Shown piece by piece: positions 34,210 through 43,071 of a stretch of DNA of 58,577 bases (position 1 is its first letter; each line of letters opens with the position of its first letter). A program made the position numbers and the translations under genes. The notes beneath the pieces were generated by a model that was not told the origin of the DNA, did not search any database, and saw nothing but the letters and a program-made list of their open reading frames with translations. This DNA comes from Planctomycetota bacterium (GTDB lineage: Bacteria; Planctomycetota; Uabimicrobiia; Uabimicrobiales; Uabimicrobiaceae): positions 1-58,577 of the forward strand of contig JAJDCR010000004.1 of NCBI GenBank assembly GCA_029260735.1, written 5' to 3'.

Positions 34210-34818
34210 CTAGCTCTCAGGGATATCGAGGTCTTTTAAGCTACCAACTACTTCATCGACGAGGCCATAATCTTTTGCCTGCTCAGCAGACATAAAGAAA
34301 TCTCGATCAGAATCTTTTTCGACATCTTCAATAGATTTCCCTGTGTGGCGCTGAAGTATACTATGAAGATTATTTTTCTGGCGAATAATTTCATCTGCAT
34401 GAATGAGAATATCAGAAGCTGTTCCCCGAGCACCTCCCCAAGGCTGATGAATCATAATACGAGCATGGGGTAGAGCATGACGTTTTCCCTTGGTACCTGC
34501 TGCTAGAAGGATTGCTCCCATACTGGCAGCTTGTCCCATACAATAGGTGGCGACATCGCATTGAACAAACTTCATTGTATCATAAATTGCTAAACCAGCA
34601 GTAACTACCCCTCCTGGAGAATTAATGTAGATACTGATGTCTTGCTTTTTATTTTCCATTTGTAAAAAAAGCATTTGAGCAATAACAACGTTAGCAACGA
34701 GGTCATTAATTTCAGTGCCAATGAAGATAATCCTGTCTTTTAAAAGACGAGAGTAAATATCATAAGATCTTTCACCTCTTCCAGTCTGCTCAACAACCAT
34801 AGGGACTAGGTAGCTCAT
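34210..34818 (-). CDS. clpP: ATP-dependent Clp protease proteolytic subunit
   Basis: 202 aa from ATG 34818 ([10 protein letters not shown]), which has AAGGAAAA upstream; the frame runs 23 codons further but that would overlap tig and give a basic extension unlike ClpP. Catalytic triad: Ser99 in 'GQAASMGA', His124 in 'MIHQP', Asp173 in 'DSDRDFF'. ClpP forms the 14-subunit peptidase that works with ClpX or ClpA in the cytoplasm. It lies directly after tig, the usual tig-clpP order, but clpX does not follow; the next gene is the unrelated TPR membrane protein. Confidence 0.97.
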   Translation of the reverse strand: MSYLVPMVVEQTGRGERSYDIYSRLLKDRIIFIGTEINDLVANVVIAQMLFLQMENKKQDISIYINSPGGVVTAGLAIYDTMKFVQCDVATYCMGQAASMGAILLAAGTKGKRHALPHARIMIHQPWGGARGTASDILIHADEIIRQKNNLHSILQRHTGKSIEDVEKDSDRDFFMSAEQAKDYGLVDEVVGSLKDLDIPES

Positions 34819-34852
34819 AGTTATTTTCCTTTTTATTTTTATAAAATCTCGC

Positions 34853-36145
34853 TTATGCTTCCTTCTCAACTTCTTTGACTTCTCCACGGAGGAAGCCCAT
34901 AATTTTGTCTTGTTTTAACTGAGCTTCAATTTGCTCAATTAAACCTTGACTTTCAAAGAAGCTTCTCATTTCAGCAGGCCAACCTTGGTCTCCGGCCATT
35001 TCTTCTAGATGCTTGTCTACGTCTTCTTTTGTCACATTCAAGTCTTGATCTTTGGCAACTTTTTCCAAAATAAAAAATTGCTTGATTTGTTCAGTAACTG
35101 ATTTTTTGATTTCGTCTTCTTGTTTATCAGCTTCTTTGTGAGCTTCAGAGTGAGAAATTTGTCGCTGCTGTTCTAATTCATGTGCCTTTTGTTCTTTGGC
35201 ATGTTTAAAACGGGATTGGAAAAACTTCTCTGGAATAGAAATTTCAGTATTTTCCATTAGATAATCAACAATATTGTTTTCAATTTCAACTTGAGCCGTT
35301 TTTTCTTTATTCGTGAGAAGTTGCTCGGATACTTTTGCTTTTAAGTCTTCTAAGCTCTCTGTGTCCATGCTTTTGGCAAAATCATCGTCTAACTCTGGAA
35401 GTTCTACTCGTTTGACATCGAGAACTTTGAGGGAAACCTTAGCTTTTTTGTTTGCATAAACATCTTCAATAAAATCTTTTGGTAAAGTGACTTCTTTTTC
35501 TGCATCATCTTCAGCTGAAAGACCAGTCAAAAACTTTTTAGGAAGTTTAACTCCTTCTATAACAGCTTCTCCTACGACAAACTCGTAGTTTTCCTCTTTT
35601 AAAATCTCTTCTCCACTTTCCAAGTCAGAGATAGTGATATCGACAAAAAGGTGGTCTTTTTCTTTACTTTTCCCTGAGATAGGAGCTAATTCGCTTTTCT
35701 TTGAACGAAGTTGCTCAAGAGCTTCATCGACTTCGCTATCTTCTAACTTTACGTCTACTTTTTTTACTTCTATGCTTTTGAAGTCAGGAAGTGTAAATTC
35801 TGGATAGGTTTCTACGTCAATTTCAAAAGCAAAATTTTGATCTTTTGCGATTTCTAAGCTATCTTCGTTGATTTCAGGTTCCGAAATTGGCTCAATTTTA
35901 TGTTCCTTCATGGCTCCTTCGTAGCCTTCAACTAAATAGTTTCGCTTCATATCGTCCAATATGTTTTTGCCAAACTTACGCTCAATGATTCGGGTGGGAG
36001 TTTTCCCGCTCCTAAAGCCAGGGACTTGTGCGTCTTTTCTAATTTTATCTAGCTGTTCTTTATATTTATCTTGAACTTCTTCTTGAGAAAAAGTTACTTT
36101 GATATTTTTTTGGGAAGGTGCTATGTCGTTAACTATTATTTCCAT
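34853..36145 (-). CDS. tig: Trigger factor, ribosome-associated chaperone and PPIase
   Basis: 430 aa. N-terminal ribosome-binding domain with the signature 'GFRSGKTP' (43-50), a central FKBP-type domain (about 155-245) and a long helical C-terminal domain. It binds at the ribosome exit tunnel and protects nascent chains. A 17-bp tandem duplication immediately upstream duplicates its AAGG ribosome-binding site. It is 34 bp upstream of clpP. The C-terminal portion is rich in Lys/Glu/Gln. The FKBP domain seems divergent, so PPIase activity is not certain. Confidence 0.95.
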   Translation of the reverse strand: MEIIVNDIAPSQKNIKVTFSQEEVQDKYKEQLDKIRKDAQVPGFRSGKTPTRIIERKFGKNILDDMKRNYLVEGYEGAMKEHKIEPISEPEINEDSLEIAKDQNFAFEIDVETYPEFTLPDFKSIEVKKVDVKLEDSEVDEALEQLRSKKSELAPISGKSKEKDHLFVDITISDLESGEEILKEENYEFVVGEAVIEGVKLPKKFLTGLSAEDDAEKEVTLPKDFIEDVYANKKAKVSLKVLDVKRVELPELDDDFAKSMDTESLEDLKAKVSEQLLTNKEKTAQVEIENNIVDYLMENTEISIPEKFFQSRFKHAKEQKAHELEQQRQISHSEAHKEADKQEDEIKKSVTEQIKQFFILEKVAKDQDLNVTKEDVDKHLEEMAGDQGWPAEMRSFFESQGLIEQIEAQLKQDKIMGFLRGEVKEVEKEA

Positions 36146-36178
36146 ATTTTTTACCTTAGTATATTTTTTACCTTAGTA
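36145..36178. repeat. 17-bp tandem duplication containing the tig ribosome-binding site
   Basis: TATTTTTTACCTTAGTA occurs twice without gap (36145-36161, 36162-36178). On the minus strand each copy carries TACTAAGG, so the mRNA has two AAGG sites, one 8 nt and one 25 nt before the start codon. Confidence 0.92.
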
Positions 36179-36398
36179 ATGTAGTGGGCAAAAGGTGGGT
36201 GAGGTGTAATTTTAAGAATAAGAATGTTTTGTGTTTTGGATTGTCAGTTTTCCTGAATTTTAATACAAGAAGAAGGTGAAATAACTTAAAGATCATTCTA
36301 AAATATTATTACCTTAAAATAAAACAAATCTTGTATTTTCCATCACGTCCCCAATTTACTAACAATTAGGGTGGTGTATGTGTTGAGGAAATTTTGAT

Positions 36399-36473
36399 TG
36401 GAGCGGGTGATGGGAGTCGAACCCACGACACCAAGCATGGCAAGCTTGTGCTCTACCACTGAGCTACACCCGC
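36399..36473 (-). tRNA. tRNA-Gly (anticodon GCC)
   Basis: 75 nt including an encoded CCA. Acceptor stem GCGGGTG/CACCCGC, D arm GCTCAGTGGTAGAGC, anticodon stem CAAGC/GCTTG around TTGCCAT (anticodon GCC), T arm GTGGG TTCGACT CCCAT, discriminator U, then CCA. It reads in the same direction as tig, about 250 bp upstream. Confidence 0.97.
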
Positions 36474-36489
36474 TCTGTTAGCTGAATGA

Positions 36490-36515
36490 ATTGGCTTAAA
36501 TGGTTTGAGCCAATT
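36490..36515 (-). other. Hairpin in the tRNA-Gly 5' leader
   Basis: AATTGGCT (36489-36496) and AGCCAATT (36508-36515) are inverted copies, with A/T pairs extending inward. They lie between the predicted start site and the mature tRNA 5' end, where an RNase P leader would be. Confidence 0.45.
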
Positions 36516-36524
36516 GTGAGCGGT

Positions 36525-36553
36525 AATATAGCATCGTCTTTTCTCTTTGTCAA
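36525..36553 (-). promoter_or_regulatory. Strong predicted promoter of tRNA-Gly
   Basis: Minus strand: TTGACA (complement of 36548-36553), 17-bp spacer, TATATT (complement of 36525-36530). Start site expected near 36518, about 45 nt before the tRNA. Confidence 0.75.
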
Positions 36554-36631
36554 GACCTTTTTTTTATATTATCATATTTTTTAGAGAAAGTTCTTTTCTT
36601 GACACAAAATTAAGAAAATTACAGTTATCTA

Positions 36632-36659
36632 TTGAACTTTGGCCATGTTTTTATAAAAT
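36632..36659 (+). promoter_or_regulatory. Possible promoter of the fused MFS gene
   Basis: TTGAAC (36632-36637), 16-bp spacer, TAAAAT (36654-36659). Downstream a hairpin (ACGCCTT 36690-36696 / AAGGCGT 36705-36711) covers the AAGG just before the ATG at 36717. An alternative TTGACA lies at 36599-36604 without a good partner box. Confidence 0.35.
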
Positions 36660-36716
36660 TGGTATAGGGAATTTTTTGCCCTTTCTTAGACGCCTTTAGT
36701 AGTTAAGGCGTTTAAA

Positions 36717-39605
36717 ATGAACATCTTTTTCGTCCTGAGCTACAGGTTAGGTAAATTTATGGCGCGTAGTAGTGATATTGAGTTTGCAAAATTATCTTTT
36801 ATTTTTGGTTTTGCAACAAAAGAACAAGTTATTGCTTCCATCAAGGAAGCTGCTCTATTACATGAGCTAGGTGTTAATCGTCGCCTAACCCACATCATGT
36901 ATGAAAGAGAGTACTTAAGAAAAAGCGAGCTACAAGCACTCCTTTGGTTGCTTGTAAAGTCTCGCCGTATTGATCGAATCCCTCATCACGTTACGTATGA
37001 GTTTTCTGAAGCCGATGACCAAAACTTTTTAGAATCCCTGACTTTCACAAAAGGAATTTTGTATAAACCTCATTCCACAGAGGAATCAGAATTAGATATA
37101 TCAGAAAAAGAAAGTTTTCCTCAAGAAAAACTTATCGACTGTATTCGAATTCAAGATAAAATCAAAGAAAAAGGGTTTCAAAGAACTATTTTGTCTATAT
37201 TGATGACCACTGGCAATTTGACTAAGTCATACTACCATTTGGTTCCTCACCTTTCCGAAAAAAAAGTTTCTATCTGTTCTAGTGAGCTTTGGGAAGAGGA
37301 AGAGTTTTCTCGAAAGTGTGAATATATACTCTGCTCTGCTTTAGCAAAAAAACACTGTTCCCTGAAAGAAAAAGATGCTCAGAAAACATACAAAATCTGG
37401 GAAAGTTTAGTAAGACAATCAGAAGAGATTCCCCTACGTTATGGAGAGCTTCTTTGTTACTTATCATTCATTTCAGATAAGGGACTCAACGAAGTTTCCA
37501 TTCTTTTTGAGGAAATCACAAAGCTTTCTCTTACTTCCTACTACATACCAGAAACCAGCAAAAAAGATTACCAGTTTCTGGAAGAATTTATTTCCGACGA
37601 AAACAGTAGCAAGATATACCGCGATAGTCAAAAAAATGCAGAACTTTTCGAAAAGCAGGGTTTCTCAAAGCTTAATAGAACAAAACTTTTCCTTCATAGC
37701 TTGGTTCGGGAATTAGAAAAAGGAACTAGCAACAGCAAGCTTCTCCTGAGTAAACAAAATCAACTTCTTGATTATATGAAAGAGTATCGCTATCCTGAGT
37801 CATCAACAACTATTGAAAGGAAGAGGTTATTTAAGGCCTTAGTTCCTTTCTCTGTATTTGATTTAGAAAAAGATTTCGAAAAGCAGTATGTACAAGAGAG
37901 GCAAAAATTACGCCGTCGACCAACGAATGAGTTGGATGAATTTCTCCAGAAATGGATAGATTCTCAAGGTCAGTCGGTTCAAGAAATAGAAACTTTTACG
38001 AACGAAGATATCCCTCTTCGAGGAGGAAAAAAATTAGCCAGACAAGCACATAGGAATGCTCGTACTTTGAAGAGAGATGTTTCTTTGCGTACACCTAAAA
38101 TTTTGGATCAAACCGAGTATATTTCTTTAGATGCTGTTTTCTCTGACAATTTAGATAAGAAAAAAAGTTCTAAAACAGAGGAAAAGAAAAAAACAGGCTC
38201 TTCTGAGAAGAAAAATAAGAAAAATAAAAAAAATATTGCGGAACCAGTTGTGGCAAATCTTTCAAAAGAAGAAATTTTTCATGTTGCAAACCCAAAAACA
38301 TTTCCTTCTTTTGCTCCTACCGAGTACATTGCTATTGATGATAAACCAAGCGATATTCAGGAATTAATTCAGAAGATCAGAGGACATGAGTTTCGCTCAA
38401 TAAGCACTTTGTTTTGGGCTACATTTGTCGTCGCAGTGGGATTAGCCCTTACAGTCCCTAGTTTTCAAACTATGGGAGAAAACCCTGAAAATGCTACTAT
38501 GCTTGTAGGGCTTAATGTTTTGATGATATTTTTTCCTTCTGTTTTACTCGGAAATTACTTAGGGAAAATCGCAGATCAAGGCTCTGTTCATTATTTATTT
38601 CTTTTAGGTTTTTGTTCTAATTTTATTTGTCTTCCCTTCTTAGTTATTTCCTTGGATATTTATATTGTTTTGCTTTTGCGTTTTATCCAAGGATTAGGTT
38701 TATCTGCTATTTGGATCGGTGGTAAGTTTTGTACTAGTCGCTGGTTTGGCCCAGGAGAACGTGGTCGTATGATGGGAACTCTTCTCATGTTTTTTACAGC
38801 AAGCTTGACCCTAGGATTTTTTCTCCCAACGATAATATCTCCTTCTAGCTCTACAATTCTCACTCTTTCGGAATCATCTTTGCTTCTTTACGCTACTGTT
38901 TGGTCATTTATTGGTCTTACCGCCACTTTCTTTGTCTATCGTTTGCGGGTCAAACCTATTCCTTTTGAAGGACAAGAAAGTACAGATAAAGCTCCGAGGA
39001 AACTTCCTTTTAGACCTTTATTTGCCGCAATTTTGTATGGTGCAGTCCTAACAGGATTTTTGGTTGTTTATTTTCCCAACTTTATCCGTTTAGAAGTTTT
39101 CCAGAACAACAAAGAAACCTTTTTTCCTCTTCCTCTGGGAATTATATTAGGAAGTTATTTTTTTGGCCGATTAAGTGATTGGGTTGGCCCGATACCAGTA
39201 TTGAGGGCTTTGTCTGGGCTAGCTATAGTCGCTTTATTGCTTGCTCCCATGGTTCTTGTTGGTTTAGTTGCCCAAGTGGCTTTCTTTGTTATTGGTTGTT
39301 TACTGGGAAGTTTAATTCCTTTAGGATTTACCTGGTTTTTAGAAGAAATAGAAAACGAGCGTTATTTTGGAGTAGCCTCTGGAGAATACTCGCGTTACCA
39401 TAGTTTGGGAGCTATTCTAGGTACTTTTTTTTGTGCCTTTATTTTTCAGGAATTTGGCTCTCATGGACTTTTCTTAGTGCTAACCCTAATTGCAACTGCT
39501 AGCTTTTATCTTGCTTTGGTAACTCCAACAAAGGATATAAGTATTACCAATGAGCCTAAAACCTTAGGTGGTTTGTTGCGTATTTTGGAGTACACTAACA
39601 AATAG
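36717..39605 (+). CDS. MFS transporter with a long N-terminal cytoplasmic region
   Basis: 962 aa. About 560 residues precede the membrane domain. Residues about 18-80 form a helical domain ('FAKLSFIFGFATKEQVIASI ... REYLRKSELQALL', shown in part) of the kind 'F..LA...G.vt.eQ...Al' that I associate with planctomycete signalling proteins. The middle is helical, with a basic Lys-rich linker near 480-510. From about 562 to 945 there are about 12 membrane helices with MFS features ('RFIQGLGLSAIWIGGKF', 'RWFGPGERGRMMG', 'FGRLSDWVG'). A start at ATG 36759 (MARSSDIEF) is also possible and would remove 14 residues. Substrate unknown. Confidence 0.85.
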   Translation: MNIFFVLSYRLGKFMARSSDIEFAKLSFIFGFATKEQVIASIKEAALLHELGVNRRLTHIMYEREYLRKSELQALLWLLVKSRRIDRIPHHVTYEFSEADDQNFLESLTFTKGILYKPHSTEESELDISEKESFPQEKLIDCIRIQDKIKEKGFQRTILSILMTTGNLTKSYYHLVPHLSEKKVSICSSELWEEEEFSRKCEYILCSALAKKHCSLKEKDAQKTYKIWESLVRQSEEIPLRYGELLCYLSFISDKGLNEVSILFEEITKLSLTSYYIPETSKKDYQFLEEFISDENSSKIYRDSQKNAELFEKQGFSKLNRTKLFLHSLVRELEKGTSNSKLLLSKQNQLLDYMKEYRYPESSTTIERKRLFKALVPFSVFDLEKDFEKQYVQERQKLRRRPTNELDEFLQKWIDSQGQSVQEIETFTNEDIPLRGGKKLARQAHRNARTLKRDVSLRTPKILDQTEYISLDAVFSDNLDKKKSSKTEEKKKTGSSEKKNKKNKKNIAEPVVANLSKEEIFHVANPKTFPSFAPTEYIAIDDKPSDIQELIQKIRGHEFRSISTLFWATFVVAVGLALTVPSFQTMGENPENATMLVGLNVLMIFFPSVLLGNYLGKIADQGSVHYLFLLGFCSNFICLPFLVISLDIYIVLLLRFIQGLGLSAIWIGGKFCTSRWFGPGERGRMMGTLLMFFTASLTLGFFLPTIISPSSSTILTLSESSLLLYATVWSFIGLTATFFVYRLRVKPIPFEGQESTDKAPRKLPFRPLFAAILYGAVLTGFLVVYFPNFIRLEVFQNNKETFFPLPLGIILGSYFFGRLSDWVGPIPVLRALSGLAIVALLLAPMVLVGLVAQVAFFVIGCLLGSLIPLGFTWFLEEIENERYFGVASGEYSRYHSLGAILGTFFCAFIFQEFGSHGLFLVLTLIATASFYLALVTPTKDISITNEPKTLGGLLRILEYTNK

Positions 39606-39628
39606 AGAAAAAATTGATATGAAAAACA

Positions 39629-39657
39629 TTGATGTTCCTCATTAATTTCTCTATAAT
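39629..39657 (+). promoter_or_regulatory. Predicted promoter of the kinase/STAS/PilZ operon
   Basis: TTGATG (39629-39634), exactly 17 bp, TATAAT (39652-39657), giving a leader of about 125 nt before the start at 39791. This marks the operon as separate from the MFS gene upstream. Confidence 0.6.
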
Positions 39658-39790
39658 TTCCTCTTTAGTGAATATAGAAAAGAAAAGAATACCTAGATAG
39701 TGAAGATATTTCTAATGTCTCCTATCTTTAATAAAAATCCTTGATTAGGGTGTGTCCCTAGTTAGTTTACGTAAGGAGCTCAAGAAAAGC

Positions 39791-40957
39791 ATGTCCGGTA
39801 AAAAAATACTGTATCCATTCTCTTTTTTGCTTGTTGTTTTCCTTTTTTCTCAACATTTGACTTGGGCGGACTCTTCCAATCAAATTGGTCGATGGCGACT
39901 GGAATTTAAAAATGATGTTCCTAAAGAAATTATTCTGACCGAACCAGATGGAACAAAAAGAGTTTATTGGTACTTTCGTTATACTGTAAGAAATAACACC
40001 GATCGCGATATATCTTATATGGTAAAAATTAAGATGGTGATCGACAAAACAAAACCTGGAATTCCCACAAGTCAGGTACCACAAATTTTTGCGAACGCAA
40101 AAATACCAAGCACTGTTGCAGATAAAAAAGAATATATTGAATCCCTCCAAACATACCATGATATTGATTTGCCGATAGTAAAGAATAAAATTATGGAAAG
40201 TTTGAGACTTTATCCCAAACTTTCAGAAAAAGAAAGAGCAGTGTGGAGTGTTGTATCTAACACGGAAGCTGCTTCTGTTTTTCAGGTGATGGAAACGACT
40301 AGTCTTTCTTATGTGGAAGCAGAGTCTACTCTGAATCGCTTAACTGTGAAAAATCTAATGATATCTCAAGAAGTTGATGGAAATCCAACTTTTGTAGGCA
40401 GTAAAAAGAATGAAGCTTTCTTTTGGTTGAATGATGACGAGGTTGTTCGTAAGGCAGGGGAAGAAATTGCTGGTTGGGAAGTGGTTTCTTTTGATAAGAA
40501 CAGTGTTGTTCTGAAAAAAAATGGAATTCAAAACTACTTGCGTGTGGGTTCAGGGCTAGAGTATCTATATACAAAAACAGACAAAGCTCTTTTTGAAAGA
40601 GATGATAGTTATCTTGCCGGATTTGCTACTCTCGGAAATTACAAAGGCCGAAATGCTGAGGGAGATGGTCCAAAATACGAATTTAAGAGAAATATGATCA
40701 AGAAAAATTCTTCCCTACAAGGAATAGCTATTTTCTCTAATCCTTCTCCTGAAACAGATTTTATGGCAATAGTTGTTTCTGGGTTAATAGACCCCATTGT
40801 CCAGAGATATAATATTGTATATGCATACAATGAAGTTGCCATGTTCGGATATAGAAGAGTAGGTGGAGATGAATTTTCTACACAATCAGAGTCTCTCGTG
40901 CCTTTGTATAGAAAATGGGAAGTTTTAGCAACTAAAGTTATTCGAAGACACGAGTAA
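39791..40957 (+). CDS. Secreted protein of unknown function heading the signalling operon
   Basis: About 388 aa from ATG 39791, with AAGGAG upstream; the frame reaches GTG 39752 but that lacks a Shine-Dalgarno and falls in an interspersed-repeat-like stretch. Signal peptide (about 1-27). Next comes an immunoglobulin-like beta region ('RWRLEFKND', 'YWYFRYTVRNNTDRDISYMV'), then a central helical segment (about 95-170), then another beta region. I recognise no family; the N-terminal 'YTVRNNTDRDI' pattern occurs in proteins measuring or bearing extracellular load but this is too general to name a role. It is 54 bp from the kinase gene. Confidence 0.8.
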   Translation: MSGKKILYPFSFLLVVFLFSQHLTWADSSNQIGRWRLEFKNDVPKEIILTEPDGTKRVYWYFRYTVRNNTDRDISYMVKIKMVIDKTKPGIPTSQVPQIFANAKIPSTVADKKEYIESLQTYHDIDLPIVKNKIMESLRLYPKLSEKERAVWSVVSNTEAASVFQVMETTSLSYVEAESTLNRLTVKNLMISQEVDGNPTFVGSKKNEAFFWLNDDEVVRKAGEEIAGWEVVSFDKNSVVLKKNGIQNYLRVGSGLEYLYTKTDKALFERDDSYLAGFATLGNYKGRNAEGDGPKYEFKRNMIKKNSSLQGIAIFSNPSPETDFMAIVVSGLIDPIVQRYNIVYAYNEVAMFGYRRVGGDEFSTQSESLVPLYRKWEVLATKVIRRHE

Positions 40958-41011
40958 TAAATACTTTGAGGGAATACAAAATTCCATCTTCAAGGAAAAG
41001 AGGTATTTTTT

Positions 41012-43048
41012 ATGAACCAGGCTAGCAATGGGCTGGAGAATATATCGTTTCACTCATCCTCGTGCTACTCTGTTGTAAGAGAGATCGGGCGCGGAGGGAT
41101 GGGAATCGTATTTCTGGCGGAAAAAGATACAGGGCAAGTGCTTGACCATGTTGTGTGCAAGTGTCTTCGCACTATAAACCCTGAAGAAGAGAAAAAACTC
41201 AAGCAAGAAGCCAGTATAGCAACAATGTTACGACATGAAAACATCGTGAAAACCTATGGCATGGAAATGGTTCCCATTTCCAAATTTCCTAGTGAAATGC
41301 AAGGTGCTATAAAAGAAAATTTTCCAGAAACTCCCAAAAAAGATACTTCTTTTTTTAGTAAGCTGGGGTTTGGTAAGACAGCCCAGACAGAGAGAACACT
41401 CCCTTTGTTGGTTATGGACTTTATCAATGGCACGGATTTTCATACTCTACTAGTAAATCATCTAAGAAACAATTTACTCTTTCCTGTCCCTTTGGCTGCT
41501 TTTGTTATAAGCCGTATAGCCAGTGCTCTTTCTTATGCCCATACTTACATTGTTCATCGAGATATTTCTCCTGAGAATATTTTAATAAGTAATCAAGGGG
41601 TCTGTAAGTTAACCGACTTTGGAGTAGCTGTCGTTGCCCATAAACAACCTGATTACTGGGCAGGGAAACTTATGTATATGGCTCCAGAGCAAATCCGCAA
41701 TGATCCGATTGATGAAAGAGCCGATATCTATGCTTTAGGTTTGGTTGCTTACCAAGCTGTAACGGGAATTCAATTGCTCTATGCTTCTCCTCGTCTTTCT
41801 TTTGAAGACCAAGTCCGTAAAGTATACTCTCAAATGGAAACAAATGTAATTCCGCCTCACTTAGTTCGCAAAGATATTCCGAAATCACTTTCGATGATTA
41901 TCACTAAAATGCTGTCTAGAACTCCAGAGTATCGCTATCAAAGAGCCTCTATGGTAGCTAATGATCTAGAAAAAGATTATCTTTACGCGGAAGGGTTTGG
42001 CCCTACCAACAATAGTCTAGCCAGCTACATCGATATAGCTAATTCCAACTTTGAAGAGTACAATGAAGATCATATTCAACAACTGAGCTTCCTTAAAAGT
42101 GAAAATGGCCAGATGCAGCTGAGAAGAAACCTTTCTGTCGATGGATACACTAAGGCTGGGCAACGACTTCTTGCTGAGCGTAAAGGAAGTTTAGCTTTCA
42201 ACCGATTGAAAGAAATCCACAAGCAAAAACTCAAAGAGCAAAAACAACAAGTTAGCGCTCCTCAAGCTCCTGTTGATGTGAAAGAGTCTTACATTAAAGT
42301 TAAATACTTAGATAATGTAGGTGAAGCTTTTGCTTTGGAGAAGGGCCCCATTACAATTGGAAGAAGTTCTAAAAACTTGGTCGTTTTGCCTAATAAAACT
42401 ATTTCAGGAGCCCATGCTCAAATCAATCAAGAAAATGGTCAAGTTACTATTGAAGATAGGGGCAGTCATAATGGCACTACTGTAAATGGAACTAGGATTA
42501 GCCAAAAAGTGGTAGTCAATGAGGGAGACAAGATTCAAATTGGTCCAACAGTTCTTTACTATCTAAAAGAAGCTCGCCCGACACCTAGTCAATCTATTTT
42601 ATCTCTAAGTGACAAAATTACTGTCGAAAACCTAAAAGATGAGGATATTACTTTCCAGTTTTTGCCTGAAGAAGAAATGCTTAGTAAAGTAAACGAAATT
42701 GTTGAGCACATTATTGCTAGCACTTCTGTTGGTGATATGAAAAGAAATGTTCTTCCCCCTGCTGTCTATGAGGCTGTCCGTTTATTTTCAGGAGAGGTGA
42801 GCGACACTCCTATGCAGTTAAGAGTGATTCGCTCAGGAAAATATATTACTTTCCGTTGCTCTTCTCCGAAGGAAAGTCTTGGATATGAAGCTTTTCTTTC
42901 TGCAATTCACCGAAGAATGGATCAGAGTTTAGACGATAAATCAAGACTTCTTCCAGAGGAACTTGCCGTTTCTCTTATTTTGAAGGTTTTTGATCGCATC
43001 GAGGCCTTCCGATTTTCCCGTGAATTTCTCATGACATGTTTCTTCTAA
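41012..43048 (+). CDS. Ser/Thr kinase with FHA domain and RsbW-like C-terminal domain
   Basis: 678 aa. Kinase domain about 20-325: P-loop 'GRGGMGIVF' (26-34), Lys50, HRD 182-184 ('HRDISPENI'), DFG 202-204, APE 224-226, with a 40-residue insertion (about 88-130). FHA domain about 428-520 with 'ITIGRSSKN' and 'SHNGTTVNG' (485-493). Residues about 553-678 resemble an RsbW/SpoIIAB-type GHKL ATPase: 'LPPAVYEAVRLFSGEV' sits where E..N..HG is expected, and the end 'LAVSLILKVFDRIEAF' resembles the last helix. The ATP-binding Asn is Leu591 and the G-box is altered, so ATP binding is doubtful. It is followed 23 bp later by a STAS protein, the natural partner of such a domain. Confidence 0.93.
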   Translation: MNQASNGLENISFHSSSCYSVVREIGRGGMGIVFLAEKDTGQVLDHVVCKCLRTINPEEEKKLKQEASIATMLRHENIVKTYGMEMVPISKFPSEMQGAIKENFPETPKKDTSFFSKLGFGKTAQTERTLPLLVMDFINGTDFHTLLVNHLRNNLLFPVPLAAFVISRIASALSYAHTYIVHRDISPENILISNQGVCKLTDFGVAVVAHKQPDYWAGKLMYMAPEQIRNDPIDERADIYALGLVAYQAVTGIQLLYASPRLSFEDQVRKVYSQMETNVIPPHLVRKDIPKSLSMIITKMLSRTPEYRYQRASMVANDLEKDYLYAEGFGPTNNSLASYIDIANSNFEEYNEDHIQQLSFLKSENGQMQLRRNLSVDGYTKAGQRLLAERKGSLAFNRLKEIHKQKLKEQKQQVSAPQAPVDVKESYIKVKYLDNVGEAFALEKGPITIGRSSKNLVVLPNKTISGAHAQINQENGQVTIEDRGSHNGTTVNGTRISQKVVVNEGDKIQIGPTVLYYLKEARPTPSQSILSLSDKITVENLKDEDITFQFLPEEEMLSKVNEIVEHIIASTSVGDMKRNVLPPAVYEAVRLFSGEVSDTPMQLRVIRSGKYITFRCSSPKESLGYEAFLSAIHRRMDQSLDDKSRLLPEELAVSLILKVFDRIEAFRFSREFLMTCFF

Positions 43049-43071
43049 AAAAGTAAAGCAAAGGTTTACGT

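Noticed and set aside
34819..34887. Longer ClpP start at 34887
   Set aside because: It would add 23 basic residues unlike ClpP, overlaps tig, and the ATG at 34818 has its own ribosome-binding site.
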